Positions 26,306 to 35,749 are shown, counted from the first letter of the stretch. The stretch is 64,000 bases of DNA from Verrucomicrobiota bacterium (GCA_022710725.1 JAKLGK010000003.1:186001-250000), one strand, 5' to 3'. Notes: generated by a model from the letters alone, not told the origin. Program-made: numbers and translations.

Positions 26306-29300
26306 CTACCGACCGAAGACGGCCACCGTGAATTCGTTATTAACCGGCGCGAAGGTCCCGTCGTTGATGTAGACGCGGAAGTGATTGGTGGCCGTCTGGT
26401 CTATGCTGACCAGGCGGACCGTCGCGGCGCTGGCGGGTTGACCATCGCGTTCGGCGGTCGCCACGGGAATACAGGCGCTGGAAAGGCGCGCGCCTGATTT
26501 CAGCAGGATGTCGTATCGTCCCACGGCCGCGTTCGTCACAGTGTGGACATTGAAACTTGCCAACAGGCTCCCGTCGTCGTCCACCTTGGCCCAGGCGACC
26601 ACGGAGTTGTCCCTGAATCGCTCGCCGAACTTGGCTTTGCGGTCGCTGCCGAGGTCCTGGGCAATGTACACGCCGTTGCTGGCCTGGATCGCGAACTGGT
26701 CGTTCGTGGTCGAACTGAACGTGCTGCCCGTCGAATCCGCCCAGACGAACGCGCCCGTGTGTACCGCGCTGGCCATTCGCCCGGCGGCGAAGCTGTACGG
26801 GGCCGAGGCGATATTCTCCCGGCCGCCCGGCACGACCGCATAGTCGCCGTTGACCACGTTGCTGCTGCCCCCGGCGATCACGCCGTATTCGCCGCCCATC
26901 AGGTTTCTGTAGCCGCCGGCGACAAACGACCAGCGTCCGCTGACGCTGTTGTAATATCCGCCTCCGATGAACGATCCGTGGCCGTAAAAGTTCGTTATGA
27001 TGTTCCCGCTGCCTCCTCCGATGAAGGCATAGTTGGCTTGGCTGCTGATATAGTTATCGTTGCCACCCACCAGGACATCATAATCGCCCTGGATCTCGTT
27101 TTCATTTCCGCCCCCGATAAATCCGAAGTAGCTTCCACCCAAGACATTTGCCATGCCTCCGACAATTGCGTTGTGGTCGGCATAGGCCAGGATGGTGTTA
27201 TGGTATCCCCCGACGATCACGCTGCGGTAGGCATTGGTCTCGATGGTGTTGCCGTTCCCTCCCACGATGGCGCTCTGGTAGGCATTGGTCCGGATGGTGT
27301 TGGTGGAGCCGCCCCCCATAAAGGATTCGTGGGTGTCCATTACGTTGGCCGCTCCGCCGGCGATGACGGAATACGCGGCCCAAGGCGCGGTGGTGTTGTT
27401 GGTGCCGCCGCCGATGAAGGATCCCATGCCGTTGGCGGTGTTGTAGCTGCCCCCGGCTATCGTGGAGAAAGCGCCCGCGGCGAGGTTGGCCTGTCCTCCG
27501 CCCACCATGACGTCAGAGCCGCCTGCCACGTTGTTCCTTCCGCCGCCGACGACGGCGCCCGGAGAAGTGTCGTTGACCGTATTACTCTGGCCGCCGGCTA
27601 TCGTGGCATACTCGGCGTTCACCCCGATGAAATTGAGGCCGCCGCCGCCGATGGCCGTCATGCCGGACAAGGTGCTGTTGTTGGTGCCTCCGGCCACCAC
27701 GGCCGCGTACCCGGCCGCCTCGTTGCGCAATCCACCCCCTATGACCGCGTTTGGACCCAGCGCCTTATTGAATAGTCCGCCCGCCACGGTGGCATAGACG
27801 CCGGTATTGAAGTTAAGCCCGCCGCCGCCGATGACGGCGCCGACGGCCATGTTCGTGTTCATGTAGCCGCCGGCGATGACCGACATCTGGCCGGTGCTGT
27901 AGTTACCCTGTCCGCCGCCGATAAAGGCGCGATTCTCGTCGGCGCGGTTGTTGAAACCGCCGGCGATGATGCTGTCCCAAGCCTGGGAGTTGATGACGTT
28001 GTTGGAGCCGCCCCCGACGGCGCTGCCGCGCCCTTCGGCCCGGTTCGCCAGGCCCCCGGCAACCACGGACCAACTCCCCGTGGCCGCGTTCAACTTGCCG
28101 CCACCGATGAAGGCGTTCCGGCCGCTCACCACGTTGGTCTCGCCGCCGGCGATCGCCCCGCCCTGGGCCACCGTGGTCACGGCATTCATATCCCCCCCGC
28201 CGATGGTAGAAAACAGACCGTTGGCCACATTTTTCAAGCCGCCGGCAACAGTGGCGAAAGCCGCATCGGCGGCCGTGCCCCCGCTGTTGCCTGCGCGGTT
28301 GCCCAAGCCGCCGCCGACGAACCCATAATCGTCGCTGATCCGGTTGATAAACACCATGGCGGGATCGCCGCCGCCGCCGATCGTGGCGCCGGCCACACCG
28401 ACGTCCACGGTGTTCGCCATACTGCCCCCGATGACGTTCGGCGGATTATAGTTGCCGTCCAGCCGCATCACGCGCGTGTTGTTGGCGCGCAGGTCGAGGG
28501 GCTGCGTGTCCGTCGTGCCCACGAAGTGCGTCCCCGCAGCCGTCCCGCCGTTGCCGGTGGTCTGCCAGAAGGTGTTGGCCGCCACGTCGTCGTCCGTGAT
28601 CGTGCCGTCCATCACCTTGTCGCCGGTGACGGCGTCGGCGCCGATCGCCGCATTGGAGACCGAGCCGATCACCAGATTTGTCCCGTGGAGCATCGTCAGG
28701 CCCGACCCGTCGCCGGCGAACGAAGCCGCCGCCACGGAGCCCGTCGCCCGGATGCCGCCATTCACGGTCAGCGCCTCGGTGAACGGCCCGTTGGTGTTGA
28801 TCCCCACGCCGCCGGCGGCGCGGATCAGGAACTGGTTGGAGGACGTGGAGGCAAACGCCGTCGGCGTGGAGTTATCCGCCCAGACGAAGGAGCCCTCGTG
28901 AAGGGATTCCGCCCTGTGACCGGCGGAGAAACTGTAGCTGTCGTTGGCCTTGTTTTGCCGTCCGCCCCCGATGAACGCGTACGGACCTTCCGCGTAGTTG
29001 TTCTCCCCTCCGGCGATGGTGGCGCCGGCGCGCCGGGCTTCGTTCAAGCTGCCGCCACCCACCGTCGCGTTCGTGCCCCGGGCGATGTTGTTGTACCCGC
29101 CGGCGATCACGCTGTACGGGCTCGCGCCGAATATCTGGTTGATGGCTCCGCCGCCAATAAACGAATACGCGCCGTAGGCGGTGTTCGCACTCCCGCCGGC
29201 CACCGTGGCAAAGGAACTGTTCGACACCGTATCGCCTGTGTCGCCCGCCACGTTATTCATCCCGCCCCCGACCACCCCGTAATGATCGCTCACCCGGTTG

Positions 29301-29905
29301 GGGGAAAATCCCAGGGGATCGCCGCCCCCGCCGATGAAGGCGCCGTTGACTCCCGGATCCGCGTAGTTCGAGGCATGGCCGCCAATCAGGTTGGGCGGAT
29401 TGGGCTCGCCGTCGAGCCGCAGCACGGTCGCATTGTCGGCGCGCAGGTGCAAGGGCTGCTCATCCGTGGTCCCGACGAAGTGCGTCCCGGCCGTTGTCCC
29501 GGCGTTGCCGTCCGTCCTCCAGAACACGTTGCCCGGCACGTCCGCGGCCTGGAGGGCGTAGCCGGCGGATACCAACTGTTCACGCGGCATCAGGGGCGCG
29601 CCGTTGATGAGCACCTGGATCCAGACCTCGGCCGACGCCAGCGCGCCGGTCAGCGTGCCGCTGATCGTGTCGTCGCCGATGAACGTAGAATAGAGGCCGT
29701 CCACGACGGCGACCTGGTTGGAGTCCTCGTAGAGCAGGGTTCCGGCCGAGGGATCGTCGTAGAGTTGCAGCGACAGGCCCACCGTCTCGTTGACCAGGTT
29801 CGTGTCGTTCACGAGCCGGCCCTGGTAGTTGATCAGGGAAGGAACCTGGGCCAGCGCCGACGCGAAACCGACACACACCGCCACGGCCACGACAAGGTTT
29901 CTCAT
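26306..29905 (-). CDS. Giant secreted protein with YadA-head-like GGG/AGG-x-N repeats
   Basis: A 1199-residue exported protein: signal peptide (about 1-19), then SLINYQGRLVNDT and a short beta domain, then roughly 40 repeats of 14-17 residues in which GGGxxN and AGGxxN largely alternate, like the left-handed beta-roll of trimeric YadA/Hia heads. A roughly 130-residue module beginning with FW-x-T-x-GN and AGTHFVGTTD occurs twice (about residues 127-270 and 447-590). The C-terminus is a 130-residue beta domain with DNSVVAWAKVDDDGSL; I see neither a YadA anchor nor a peptidase-S74 chaperone end. AAGGAGG precedes the ATG. I infer a surface or extracellular fibre; its partner and role are unknown. 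Confidence 0.8.
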   Translation of the reverse strand: MRNLVVAVAVCVGFASALAQVPSLINYQGRLVNDTNLVNETVGLSLQLYDDPSAGTLLYEDSNQVAVVDGLYSTFIGDDTISGTLTGALASAEVWIQVLINGAPLMPREQLVSAGYALQAADVPGNVFWRTDGNAGTTAGTHFVGTTDEQPLHLRADNATVLRLDGEPNPPNLIGGHASNYADPGVNGAFIGGGGDPLGFSPNRVSDHYGVVGGGMNNVAGDTGDTVSNSSFATVAGGSANTAYGAYSFIGGGAINQIFGASPYSVIAGGYNNIARGTNATVGGGSLNEARRAGATIAGGENNYAEGPYAFIGGGRQNKANDSYSFSAGHRAESLHEGSFVWADNSTPTAFASTSSNQFLIRAAGGVGINTNGPFTEALTVNGGIRATGSVAAASFAGDGSGLTMLHGTNLVIGSVSNAAIGADAVTGDKVMDGTITDDDVAANTFWQTTGNGGTAAGTHFVGTTDTQPLDLRANNTRVMRLDGNYNPPNVIGGSMANTVDVGVAGATIGGGGDPAMVFINRISDDYGFVGGGLGNRAGNSGGTAADAAFATVAGGLKNVANGLFSTIGGGDMNAVTTVAQGGAIAGGETNVVSGRNAFIGGGKLNAATGSWSVVAGGLANRAEGRGSAVGGGSNNVINSQAWDSIIAGGFNNRADENRAFIGGGQGNYSTGQMSVIAGGYMNTNMAVGAVIGGGGLNFNTGVYATVAGGLFNKALGPNAVIGGGLRNEAAGYAAVVAGGTNNSTLSGMTAIGGGGLNFIGVNAEYATIAGGQSNTVNDTSPGAVVGGGRNNVAGGSDVMVGGGQANLAAGAFSTIAGGSYNTANGMGSFIGGGTNNTTAPWAAYSVIAGGAANVMDTHESFMGGGSTNTIRTNAYQSAIVGGNGNTIETNAYRSVIVGGYHNTILAYADHNAIVGGMANVLGGSYFGFIGGGNENEIQGDYDVLVGGNDNYISSQANYAFIGGGSGNIITNFYGHGSFIGGGYYNSVSGRWSFVAGGYRNLMGGEYGVIAGGSSNVVNGDYAVVPGGRENIASAPYSFAAGRMASAVHTGAFVWADSTGSTFSSTTNDQFAIQASNGVYIAQDLGSDRKAKFGERFRDNSVVAWAKVDDDGSLLASFNVHTVTNAAVGRYDILLKSGARLSSACIPVATAERDGQPASAATVRLVSIDQTATNHFRVYINDGTFAPVNNEFTVAVFGR

Positions 29906-29992
29906 GGGAGCCTCCTTAATTATCCCTTGAGCACTATTGGCTTATAGAATACGTGCGCCGCGCGGTTCTGTTAAAGAGAATTATTTGAAAAC

Positions 29993-30886
29993 CTACCGCT
30001 CCGCCGTCCGCAGGCGCGGGTCGAGCGCGTCGCGCAGGGCGTCGCCCAGCAGGTTGAAGGCCAGCACCAACCCGAAAACCGCCAGCGTGACGAAGGTCAT
30101 TTCCCACCAAGCCCCGTGCCAGAGCCGCAGCCGCGCGTTGCCGATCATCGTCCCCCACGACGGTTCGCCCTGCACGCCGATCCCGAGGAAGCTCATGAAG
30201 ACCTCCGTGCCGATAGACAGAGGGAACCGGAGCGTGAACGTCACGATCACGATATGAAATACGTTCGGCAGGATGTGCCGGAACAGGATGCGCGCGTTCC
30301 CCAGCCCCAGCGCCCGCGCCGCGAGGACGTACGGCTGCGCCCGGTGCTTGATCGTCTCGCCGCGGATCAGCCGGCAGATGCCTACCCACGTTGTCAATCC
30401 GATCCCGAGGTAGACGCCCAGCAGCCCCCGTCCCACGACCATCGCGATCGCCAGGATGAACAGCAGCCCGGGCACCGACGCGAAGGTGGAGTAGAGCCAC
30501 ACGATCAAGTCGTCCGTGCGCCCGCCGAAGTACCCCGCCAGCAGGCCGAGCACAACGCCGATCGGGATCGCGATGAGCGAGGTGACGATGCCGACCTGGA
30601 ACGCGACGCGCGTGCCCTGCACGAGCCGCTGCATCACGTCGCGGCCCAGCCCGTCCGTCCCCATCGGGTGCCGCCACGACGGCGGCCGGTAGGCCTGCGA
30701 CAGATCCGTGCGCTGGTAGGACGGCGTGCGGTCCAGGGCGTGGTTCACGCGGTACACCACCTCGCCGTAAACAGCCATCAGCGTGTAGGCGGCGATCACC
30801 CACAGGCAGGCCCGTGTCATCCGCCGCCCGCGCAGCCGCGTCCAGGCCTCGGCCCACAGACTTCTCCCTCCTGAACCCTCTTTCAT
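29993..30886 (-). CDS. oppC: Oligopeptide/dipeptide-type ABC permease, second subunit
   Basis: A 297-residue inner-membrane permease of the DppC/OppC type. An N-terminal anchor (about 25-42) is followed by WRHPMGTDGLGRDVMQRLVQGTRVAF, the characteristic N-terminal motif, then five membrane segments with the EAA-type loop RGETIKHRAQPYVLAARALGL and the closing FNLLGDALRDALDPR. It overlaps oppB by ATGA (start at 30886, oppB stop at 30883-30885). Neither the binding protein nor the two ATPases are in the window downstream, so substrate class is only known to family level. Confidence 0.92.
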   Translation of the reverse strand: MKEGSGGRSLWAEAWTRLRGRRMTRACLWVIAAYTLMAVYGEVVYRVNHALDRTPSYQRTDLSQAYRPPSWRHPMGTDGLGRDVMQRLVQGTRVAFQVGIVTSLIAIPIGVVLGLLAGYFGGRTDDLIVWLYSTFASVPGLLFILAIAMVVGRGLLGVYLGIGLTTWVGICRLIRGETIKHRAQPYVLAARALGLGNARILFRHILPNVFHIVIVTFTLRFPLSIGTEVFMSFLGIGVQGEPSWGTMIGNARLRLWHGAWWEMTFVTLAVFGLVLAFNLLGDALRDALDPRLRTAER

Positions 30887-32196
30887 TCCAGCCTCACCCT
30901 CGGGTCCACGACGGCGTACGCGACGTCGGTCAGCAGGTTCACGATCACGTAGAGGGCGGACCCGATCAGGACGATCGCGCGCACGACGTCCACGTCCGCC
31001 GAGTTCACCGCGTTGACGCCGAGGTACCCCAGCCCCGGGATGCCGAAGAAGCTCTCCAGCAGCAGGCTGCCCGTGTAGAGGTAGGGCAGCGTGACCGCGA
31101 CGTTGGTGATCAGCGGGATCAGGGCGTTGCGCAGGACGTGGCGGAAGAGCACGCCGCGTCGCGGCACGCCCTTGGCGAACGCCGTGCGGACGTACCCCTT
31201 CCCCATCTCGTCGAGCATGACCGTCCGGTAGAACCGCAGGCTGCTGCCCAGCCCGCTGATCACGCCGATGACGACCGGCAGCAGCAGGTAGCGCCACGAC
31301 TCGAAGCCCCAGACGGGGAACCAACCGAGCCGGTGCGCGAGCACGTACTGGCCCGCGACGATCCAGACAAGGTAGTTCACGCTCATGAGCCCGACCGCGA
31401 CGACGACGGCGAGGCGGTCGGGCCACCGGTCGCGCCAGAACGCGCAGACCAGCGCCAGGCTCACGGCCAGCGCCAACTCCAGCGTGAAGATCGGGATCGT
31501 CAGCGCCAGCGTCGGCCCGATCCCCTCCGCCAGCAGGCGCGTCACCGGCTGGTTCAGGCTGCTCGACGTGCCGAAGTCCAGCCGCGCGATCTTCCTGAGG
31601 AAGTGGAAGAACTGCGAGTCCCACGGGCTGGCCATCCGCCGCCGGAGTTGGACCGACCGGATCTCCAGCGGGGTGCCCTGGACGGCGAGGCGCAGGTCAG
31701 AGGCCGAAGTGCTTTCCAATGTTTGGAAAATGATCTCCGTTTTTTTCCAGACATTGGAAAATTCCGCGTCGTTTTTTCCAGACATTGGAAAAAATGCGCC
31801 CGTTTTTTCCAAACATTGGAAAAAATGGACCTTGGTTTTTCCAATGTTTGGAAAATCCCCGCCCGCCGCCCGGGCTTCGAGGACCAGGCGGTAGCCGGTA
31901 TTCGGCCGCAGGGCGAATTTCAGCGGCACGATGCGCTCGCCGGGCTCCCACGCGGCGGGATCGGGCCGGCGGCCGTCGGGCCACGCGCGGGTTTTGGCCC
32001 AGCGGCCGAACAGGAGCGGCTTGTTGAACCCGCGCTGCTCGTCGAAGTCCTCCAGCGTCGCCGGCGAGACGTGCTCGCCGAGGACCATGGAGGCCGGGCT
32101 GCCGCCGACGACGTTGAAGAGGACGAAGGTGATCAGCAGCACCCCGAGCACGGTCGGGATCATCTGCAGCAGCCGCCTGGCGAGATAGCGCCCCAT
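30883..32196 (-). CDS. oppB: Oligopeptide/dipeptide-type ABC permease, first subunit, with a palindrome-coded insert
   Basis: A 437-residue permease: MGRYLARRLLQMIPTVLG is the usual OppB/DppB opening helix, and the last 200 residues hold the other five membrane segments, with the EAA-type segment and the GYLGVNAVNSADV region. Between the first and second helices lies an unusually large periplasmic part of about 170 residues, versus about 70 in short OppB proteins. Residues about 114-162 of it are encoded by five palindromes at 31-base spacing (31713-31855) and read as FPNIGK, FFQCLEK, FFPMSGK, FSNVWK and FQTLE units. The frame is kept through the array, so the protein should still be made. 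The short-start ATG at 32196 was chosen on family grounds. Confidence 0.88.
   Translation of the reverse strand: MGRYLARRLLQMIPTVLGVLLITFVLFNVVGGSPASMVLGEHVSPATLEDFDEQRGFNKPLLFGRWAKTRAWPDGRRPDPAAWEPGERIVPLKFALRPNTGYRLVLEARAAGGDFPNIGKTKVHFFQCLEKTGAFFPMSGKNDAEFSNVWKKTEIIFQTLESTSASDLRLAVQGTPLEIRSVQLRRRMASPWDSQFFHFLRKIARLDFGTSSSLNQPVTRLLAEGIGPTLALTIPIFTLELALAVSLALVCAFWRDRWPDRLAVVVAVGLMSVNYLVWIVAGQYVLAHRLGWFPVWGFESWRYLLLPVVIGVISGLGSSLRFYRTVMLDEMGKGYVRTAFAKGVPRRGVLFRHVLRNALIPLITNVAVTLPYLYTGSLLLESFFGIPGLGYLGVNAVNSADVDVVRAIVLIGSALYVIVNLLTDVAYAVVDPRVRLE
31713..31855. repeat. Five 15-bp palindromes at 31-base spacing inside oppB
   Basis: Cores begin at 31714, 31745, 31776, 31807 and 31839. Copies 1 and 5 read TTCCAATGTTTGGAA; copy 4 reads TTCCAAACATTGGAA, its reverse complement; copies 2 and 3 read TTCCAGACATTGGAA. 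Each is flanked by T-runs and A-runs, and 16-17 variable bases separate the cores. The 31-base period is about three helical turns. The ends TTTCCA...TGGAAA are shared with the longer palindromes at 35750, 46026 and 46650. Confidence 0.95.
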
Positions 32197-32268
32197 GTCG
32201 CGCCACGGTAGCGAACCGCGGGCCGGTCGTCCAGAATGCGCTATTAACCTGAAACGGTTCGCCGCGGT

Positions 32269-34398
32269 ATGATGACGCCCATGAGGAGTCGACTTCCCTT
32301 GCTGGCCGGCCTTATGCTGGCCGCCATGAGCCTCTCCGCGCGCGCTGACGAGGTCCGGGTGATGAGCTTCAACCTCCGCTATGCCTCGGCGGCGGAGGAC
32401 CAGAATTCCTGGAAGCAGTGGGACAGCACCAACCACCTGCCCCAGCGCCGGCAGTTCGTCTGCCGGGTGATCACCAACCGCGCGCCGGACGTGATCGGGT
32501 TCCAGGAGGGCGAGGATGAGCAGCTCGACTACCTCGAGGCCAACCTGCCCGCCCACTACGGGATCGAACGGCAGAAACCCAGCGGGGGGAGCGGCAACGA
32601 GAACGCGGCATTCGGGTACAACACGAACACGGTGGAACTGCTCGACCGCGGCGTGTTCTCCCTCGGGCCCAGCCCCGGCGGCGGCTACTGGAACAACCCG
32701 GCGGGCACGAATTTCCAGCCGTACCTCTACTTCACGAACATGGGCTGGAGCTTTCCGCGGCTGGCGCTGTGGGGGAAGTTCCGGTGGCGCGCGACGGGCC
32801 AGGAATTCCTCTTCTACACGACGCATTTCGACATCAACAACGATCCGCAGGTCGCCAGCGCGAAGCTGATCGCGGACGACGCCCTGTGCCGGGCCGCGCG
32901 GATGCCCGGCTCGCCGCTGGCGATCGTCGTCGGCGATTTCAACTCGTACCACGCGGACAACGACTGGAAGCTGTTCACGGGCTCGCACACCTTCGACGGC
33001 GTCACGGGCGACTTCACGGATGCGTGGCAGCAGGTCCACGGGACGTGGACAGGCTCGGGCACGTTTCACGGCTGGGCCGGCGGCACACCGTCCACGTCGC
33101 AGCATATCGACTGGATCCTGCACCGCGGCGGCTTCACGGCGACGCAGGCGGTCGTGGTGACGGATACGACCACGGCGACCAATCTTTCCGACAGCTCGAC
33201 CTCGACCCTGTACCCGTCCGACCATTACCCGGCCTTCGCCATCCTGCGCCTGCCTGCCGTCGCGTCGGACTACGACGGGGACGGCCTGCCGGACGCGACG
33301 GAGCGCGCGCTCGGCGACATCAATCCCGTGGACGCCGACTCGGACGGCGACGGGCTGCTCGACGGGCAGGAGGACCTCGACGGCGACGGGACGGTGGACG
33401 GCGGCGAGACGGACCCCTCGACGGCCAACGCCGGGGCGCAACGGCCCACCGACGTGCGGAACGCGCAGATGGACGGCATCCTGGACCATGACGCCGCGTT
33501 CGCCGCCGAGAACAGCGGGATGAACCTGTATTACAAATTCGACGGGCGCTACCTGTACGTGGCGACGTGGGACGCGGGCGAGGGTCAGGACCATTTCATC
33601 TTCGTGGTGACCAATCCCGACGCGTGGGTGTCCGCGCCGTGGGCCAAGTCGGGCACGGTGCCGCCGTGGAGCGCGTACCTGGCGGACGAGAACGACAGTT
33701 TGTACGCGAGCTGGTTCAACGCCGGCGGCTCGGCGATCACGGACCTGGGGCTGGCCCGCTGCGCGGCGTACTTCGAGAACGGCGGCCGGATCGAGGGCGT
33801 GATCGACCTGGCCGCGATCCTCGGCTCGGGCTTCACACAGGCCGTGTACCTCGCCGTGGCCCCCTACTCCAGCTCCGACGGCGGCGCGCTGCAGTCGGCC
33901 TACCAGGTCCCGGCGGGCAACGGAAACGGCGACCTCTGGGGCTCGTCCGAATTTTTCCAACTCGCGCCCGGCGATGCGGACGGCGACGGGATCAACGATG
34001 ATGCCGACCCGGACGCGGACGGCGACGGCATGGCCGATGCGTGGGAGGAATTCCGATTCGGCGATCTCGACGCGGCCGACGGCGGCGACGAGGACGGGGA
34101 CGGCGCCACCAACCTGGAGGAGTGGCGAGCCTGCACGGATCCGGGCGACACCGGCTCGGTGTTCCGCATCCAATACGCCGATGCGTCGACGACGGGCCTC
34201 GCGTTGAGCTGGCCGGCGGCCTACGGCAAGACGACCGCGGTTTACCGCGCGGAAGGCCCCTGTTTTTCAAATCACCTGGCCTGGACGTCCGCGCAGGTTT
34301 TTGCGGGGCCCACGAACTTTCCTTTCGGCACTAACCGGTATTCCGCGGGCTTCGATTCGTCGGCCCGGTTCTTCCGCCTGGGTTTATCGAGCCGCTAG
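32269..34398 (+). CDS. Secreted endonuclease/exonuclease/phosphatase-family protein with DxDGDG repeats
   Basis: After a signal peptide (Ala-rich, to about ARA at 25-27), residues 30-330 form an EEP-fold domain: VRVMSFNLRY, IGFQEG, FYTTHFD, VVGDFNSYHAD, and the closing SDHYPAF. The family includes DNases, phosphodiesterases and sphingomyelinases. DYDGDGLPDATE and DADSDGDGLLDGQED (about 340-365) are calcium-binding thrombospondin-3-like repeats, then a beta domain of about 190 residues (400-560), a second DGDG set (DADGDGINDDADPDADGDG), and a C-terminal beta tail. Tandem ATGs lie at 32269, 32272 and 32281; TATGAT at 32268-32273 would place a transcript start near 32281, so MRSRLP may be the true start. 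Confidence 0.8.
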   Translation: MMTPMRSRLPLLAGLMLAAMSLSARADEVRVMSFNLRYASAAEDQNSWKQWDSTNHLPQRRQFVCRVITNRAPDVIGFQEGEDEQLDYLEANLPAHYGIERQKPSGGSGNENAAFGYNTNTVELLDRGVFSLGPSPGGGYWNNPAGTNFQPYLYFTNMGWSFPRLALWGKFRWRATGQEFLFYTTHFDINNDPQVASAKLIADDALCRAARMPGSPLAIVVGDFNSYHADNDWKLFTGSHTFDGVTGDFTDAWQQVHGTWTGSGTFHGWAGGTPSTSQHIDWILHRGGFTATQAVVVTDTTTATNLSDSSTSTLYPSDHYPAFAILRLPAVASDYDGDGLPDATERALGDINPVDADSDGDGLLDGQEDLDGDGTVDGGETDPSTANAGAQRPTDVRNAQMDGILDHDAAFAAENSGMNLYYKFDGRYLYVATWDAGEGQDHFIFVVTNPDAWVSAPWAKSGTVPPWSAYLADENDSLYASWFNAGGSAITDLGLARCAAYFENGGRIEGVIDLAAILGSGFTQAVYLAVAPYSSSDGGALQSAYQVPAGNGNGDLWGSSEFFQLAPGDADGDGINDDADPDADGDGMADAWEEFRFGDLDAADGGDEDGDGATNLEEWRACTDPGDTGSVFRIQYADASTTGLALSWPAAYGKTTAVYRAEGPCFSNHLAWTSAQVFAGPTNFPFGTNRYSAGFDSSARFFRLGLSSR

Positions 34399-34456
34399 GC
34401 GCGGTTTGACAAAACGGCGCTGCTGGATTAAGGCAAGACGGCAAAAGGAGCGCGCC

Positions 34457-34927
34457 ATGGCCAACGTCAAGAAAGTCACCGTTACCGCCCACCAGACCGA
34501 GAGCATGCGGATGGACCTGCAGGCCCGGCATCACCGGGTCATCATCGATCAGCCTGCCAGCAGCAACGGGCAGGACGCGGGACCGACGCCGCTGGAATAC
34601 CTGGTGGCCTCCCTCGCCGGTTGCATGGGAGCCATCGGGCGCATCGTCGCGCGCCAGCAGAAGCTGAACATCCGCTGGATGGATTTCGTGGTCGAGGGCG
34701 ACATCGACGTCGACGGGCTGCTCGGCCGGTCGACGACGAGTCGTGTCGGTTTCCAGGGCTTTCGGATCAAGGCCCGGATCGACGGCGACCTGTCGCCGGA
34801 GCAGAAGCAGGCGTTCCTTCACGAGGTGGAACGACGCTGTCCGGTGTCCGAGAACCTGGTGAACGCGACGCCGATCCGACTCGAGGTCGTCGAGGATCTC
34901 GGGGGCATCAAGGGTCCCGCCGTCTGA
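34457..34927 (+). CDS. OsmC-family peroxidase-like protein
   Basis: A 156-residue protein with the OsmC fold: PTPLEYLVASLAGCMGAI with the first cysteine at 56 and RRCPVSENL with the second at 128. These two cysteines are the redox pair of OsmC/Ohr proteins, which reduce organic hydroperoxides. The subgroup (YhfA-like) is not certain. The ATG follows AAAAGGAG with 6-base spacing. Confidence 0.88.
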   Translation: MANVKKVTVTAHQTESMRMDLQARHHRVIIDQPASSNGQDAGPTPLEYLVASLAGCMGAIGRIVARQQKLNIRWMDFVVEGDIDVDGLLGRSTTSRVGFQGFRIKARIDGDLSPEQKQAFLHEVERRCPVSENLVNATPIRLEVVEDLGGIKGPAV

Positions 34928-34944
34928 TCTTCCGCGCCCCGCGC

Positions 34945-34980
34945 TTGCCGGGCGGCAGGGGCCTTCGCATAATCCGACCA
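34945..34980 (+). promoter_or_regulatory. Promoter placing the transcript start at the ATG (leaderless)
   Basis: TTGCCG (34945-34950), 17 bases, CATAAT (34968-34973), then 6 bases (CCGACC) and the ATG at 34980. No Shine-Dalgarno is present. Confidence 0.55.
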
Positions 34981-35699
34981 TGGACACGGGCCCTGCCATC
35001 CCGCCCCGCGCGGCGGAAAGAGAGACGGGGTCGCCGCGGCTGGAGGCGGCCGAACTGCTCCTTTTGGCCCGCGGCCTCCTCTGCGTATTCTGGGGGATCC
35101 CGCTGTCCCTGCTGATGTTCTTCGGGACGCTGGAATTGCGGCTGGCCGCCGGGCTGCGGGTGCCGGTCTTCGCGTTCGGCCTGATGCTGATTTTTCTCGG
35201 CGTAGTCCACATGAGCCGCGTGAAATCACTGTCGCCGCGCTGGGCCCGGCGCACGCGCGAAACCCAGCTCATCCTGCTGATCCTGGTCTACCTCGCGCCC
35301 TTTGTCTACTGGTGGCAGGCCATGCCGCACGTGCCGTACTACTGCGTCAACGTGCTGGCGATCGTGGTCGTGTCGATGTGGGGGTTCCTGGCCGTGAACC
35401 GTCTGGCGGCGGAGATCGGCAACCGGTTCGGGGAACACGCCTTTGTGATCGAGGCCCGCTTGAGCGGCTGGCTGGCGGTGGTTTTCCTGCTGGGGCCGGG
35501 GACGTTCGCCGTGCTCCGCACCATCCTGGCCACGGCGTCGATCGAGAACAGCGGGCTCGCCACCCTGGTGCTGGTGCCCTACCTGGTCCCGCGCTGGATG
35601 TACGCGCTGACCCTGCTGCCCTTCACGATGACGATGATGATGGTCTGGCGGGCCAAGGAACTCTGCCTGCGCGCGATCCGCCAGGCGGAGCCGGTTTAA
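34980..35699 (+). CDS. Polytopic membrane protein of unknown function
   Basis: A 239-residue protein with an approximately 25-residue polar N-terminus and about six hydrophobic segments (near 28-48, 62-80, 94-112, 120-140, 163-185 and 195-222). No motif is recognised. It follows osmC by 52 bases but seems to have its own promoter. Confidence 0.7.
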   Translation: MDTGPAIPPRAAERETGSPRLEAAELLLLARGLLCVFWGIPLSLLMFFGTLELRLAAGLRVPVFAFGLMLIFLGVVHMSRVKSLSPRWARRTRETQLILLILVYLAPFVYWWQAMPHVPYYCVNVLAIVVVSMWGFLAVNRLAAEIGNRFGEHAFVIEARLSGWLAVVFLLGPGTFAVLRTILATASIENSGLATLVLVPYLVPRWMYALTLLPFTMTMMMVWRAKELCLRAIRQAEPV

Positions 35700-35749
35700 A
35701 GGCCAGCGGCGGCGCGAGCGCAATCCGGTCCGTTTTCACCGCGGGAAAT

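Noticed and set aside
26306..29905. A DNA tandem-repeat array in the minus-strand gene.
   Set aside because: The periodicity is at protein level (GGG/AGG-x-N); the DNA units vary too much to be a simple tandem repeat.
31713..31855. The regular palindromes looked like a small CRISPR array.
   Set aside because: The repeats are true palindromes of mixed orientation with only 16-17 bases between cores, lie inside a coding gene, and no cas gene is near.
32197..34173. Minus-strand frame continuing upstream of oppB for more than 600 codons.
   Set aside because: It overlaps the secreted EEP gene antisense and lacks any domain; OppB proteins begin at MGRYLARR-like helices.
30883..34173. A prophage or large mobile island spanning the oppBC region.
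   Set aside because: No integrase, phage or transposase genes and normal base composition; only the palindromes are foreign-looking.
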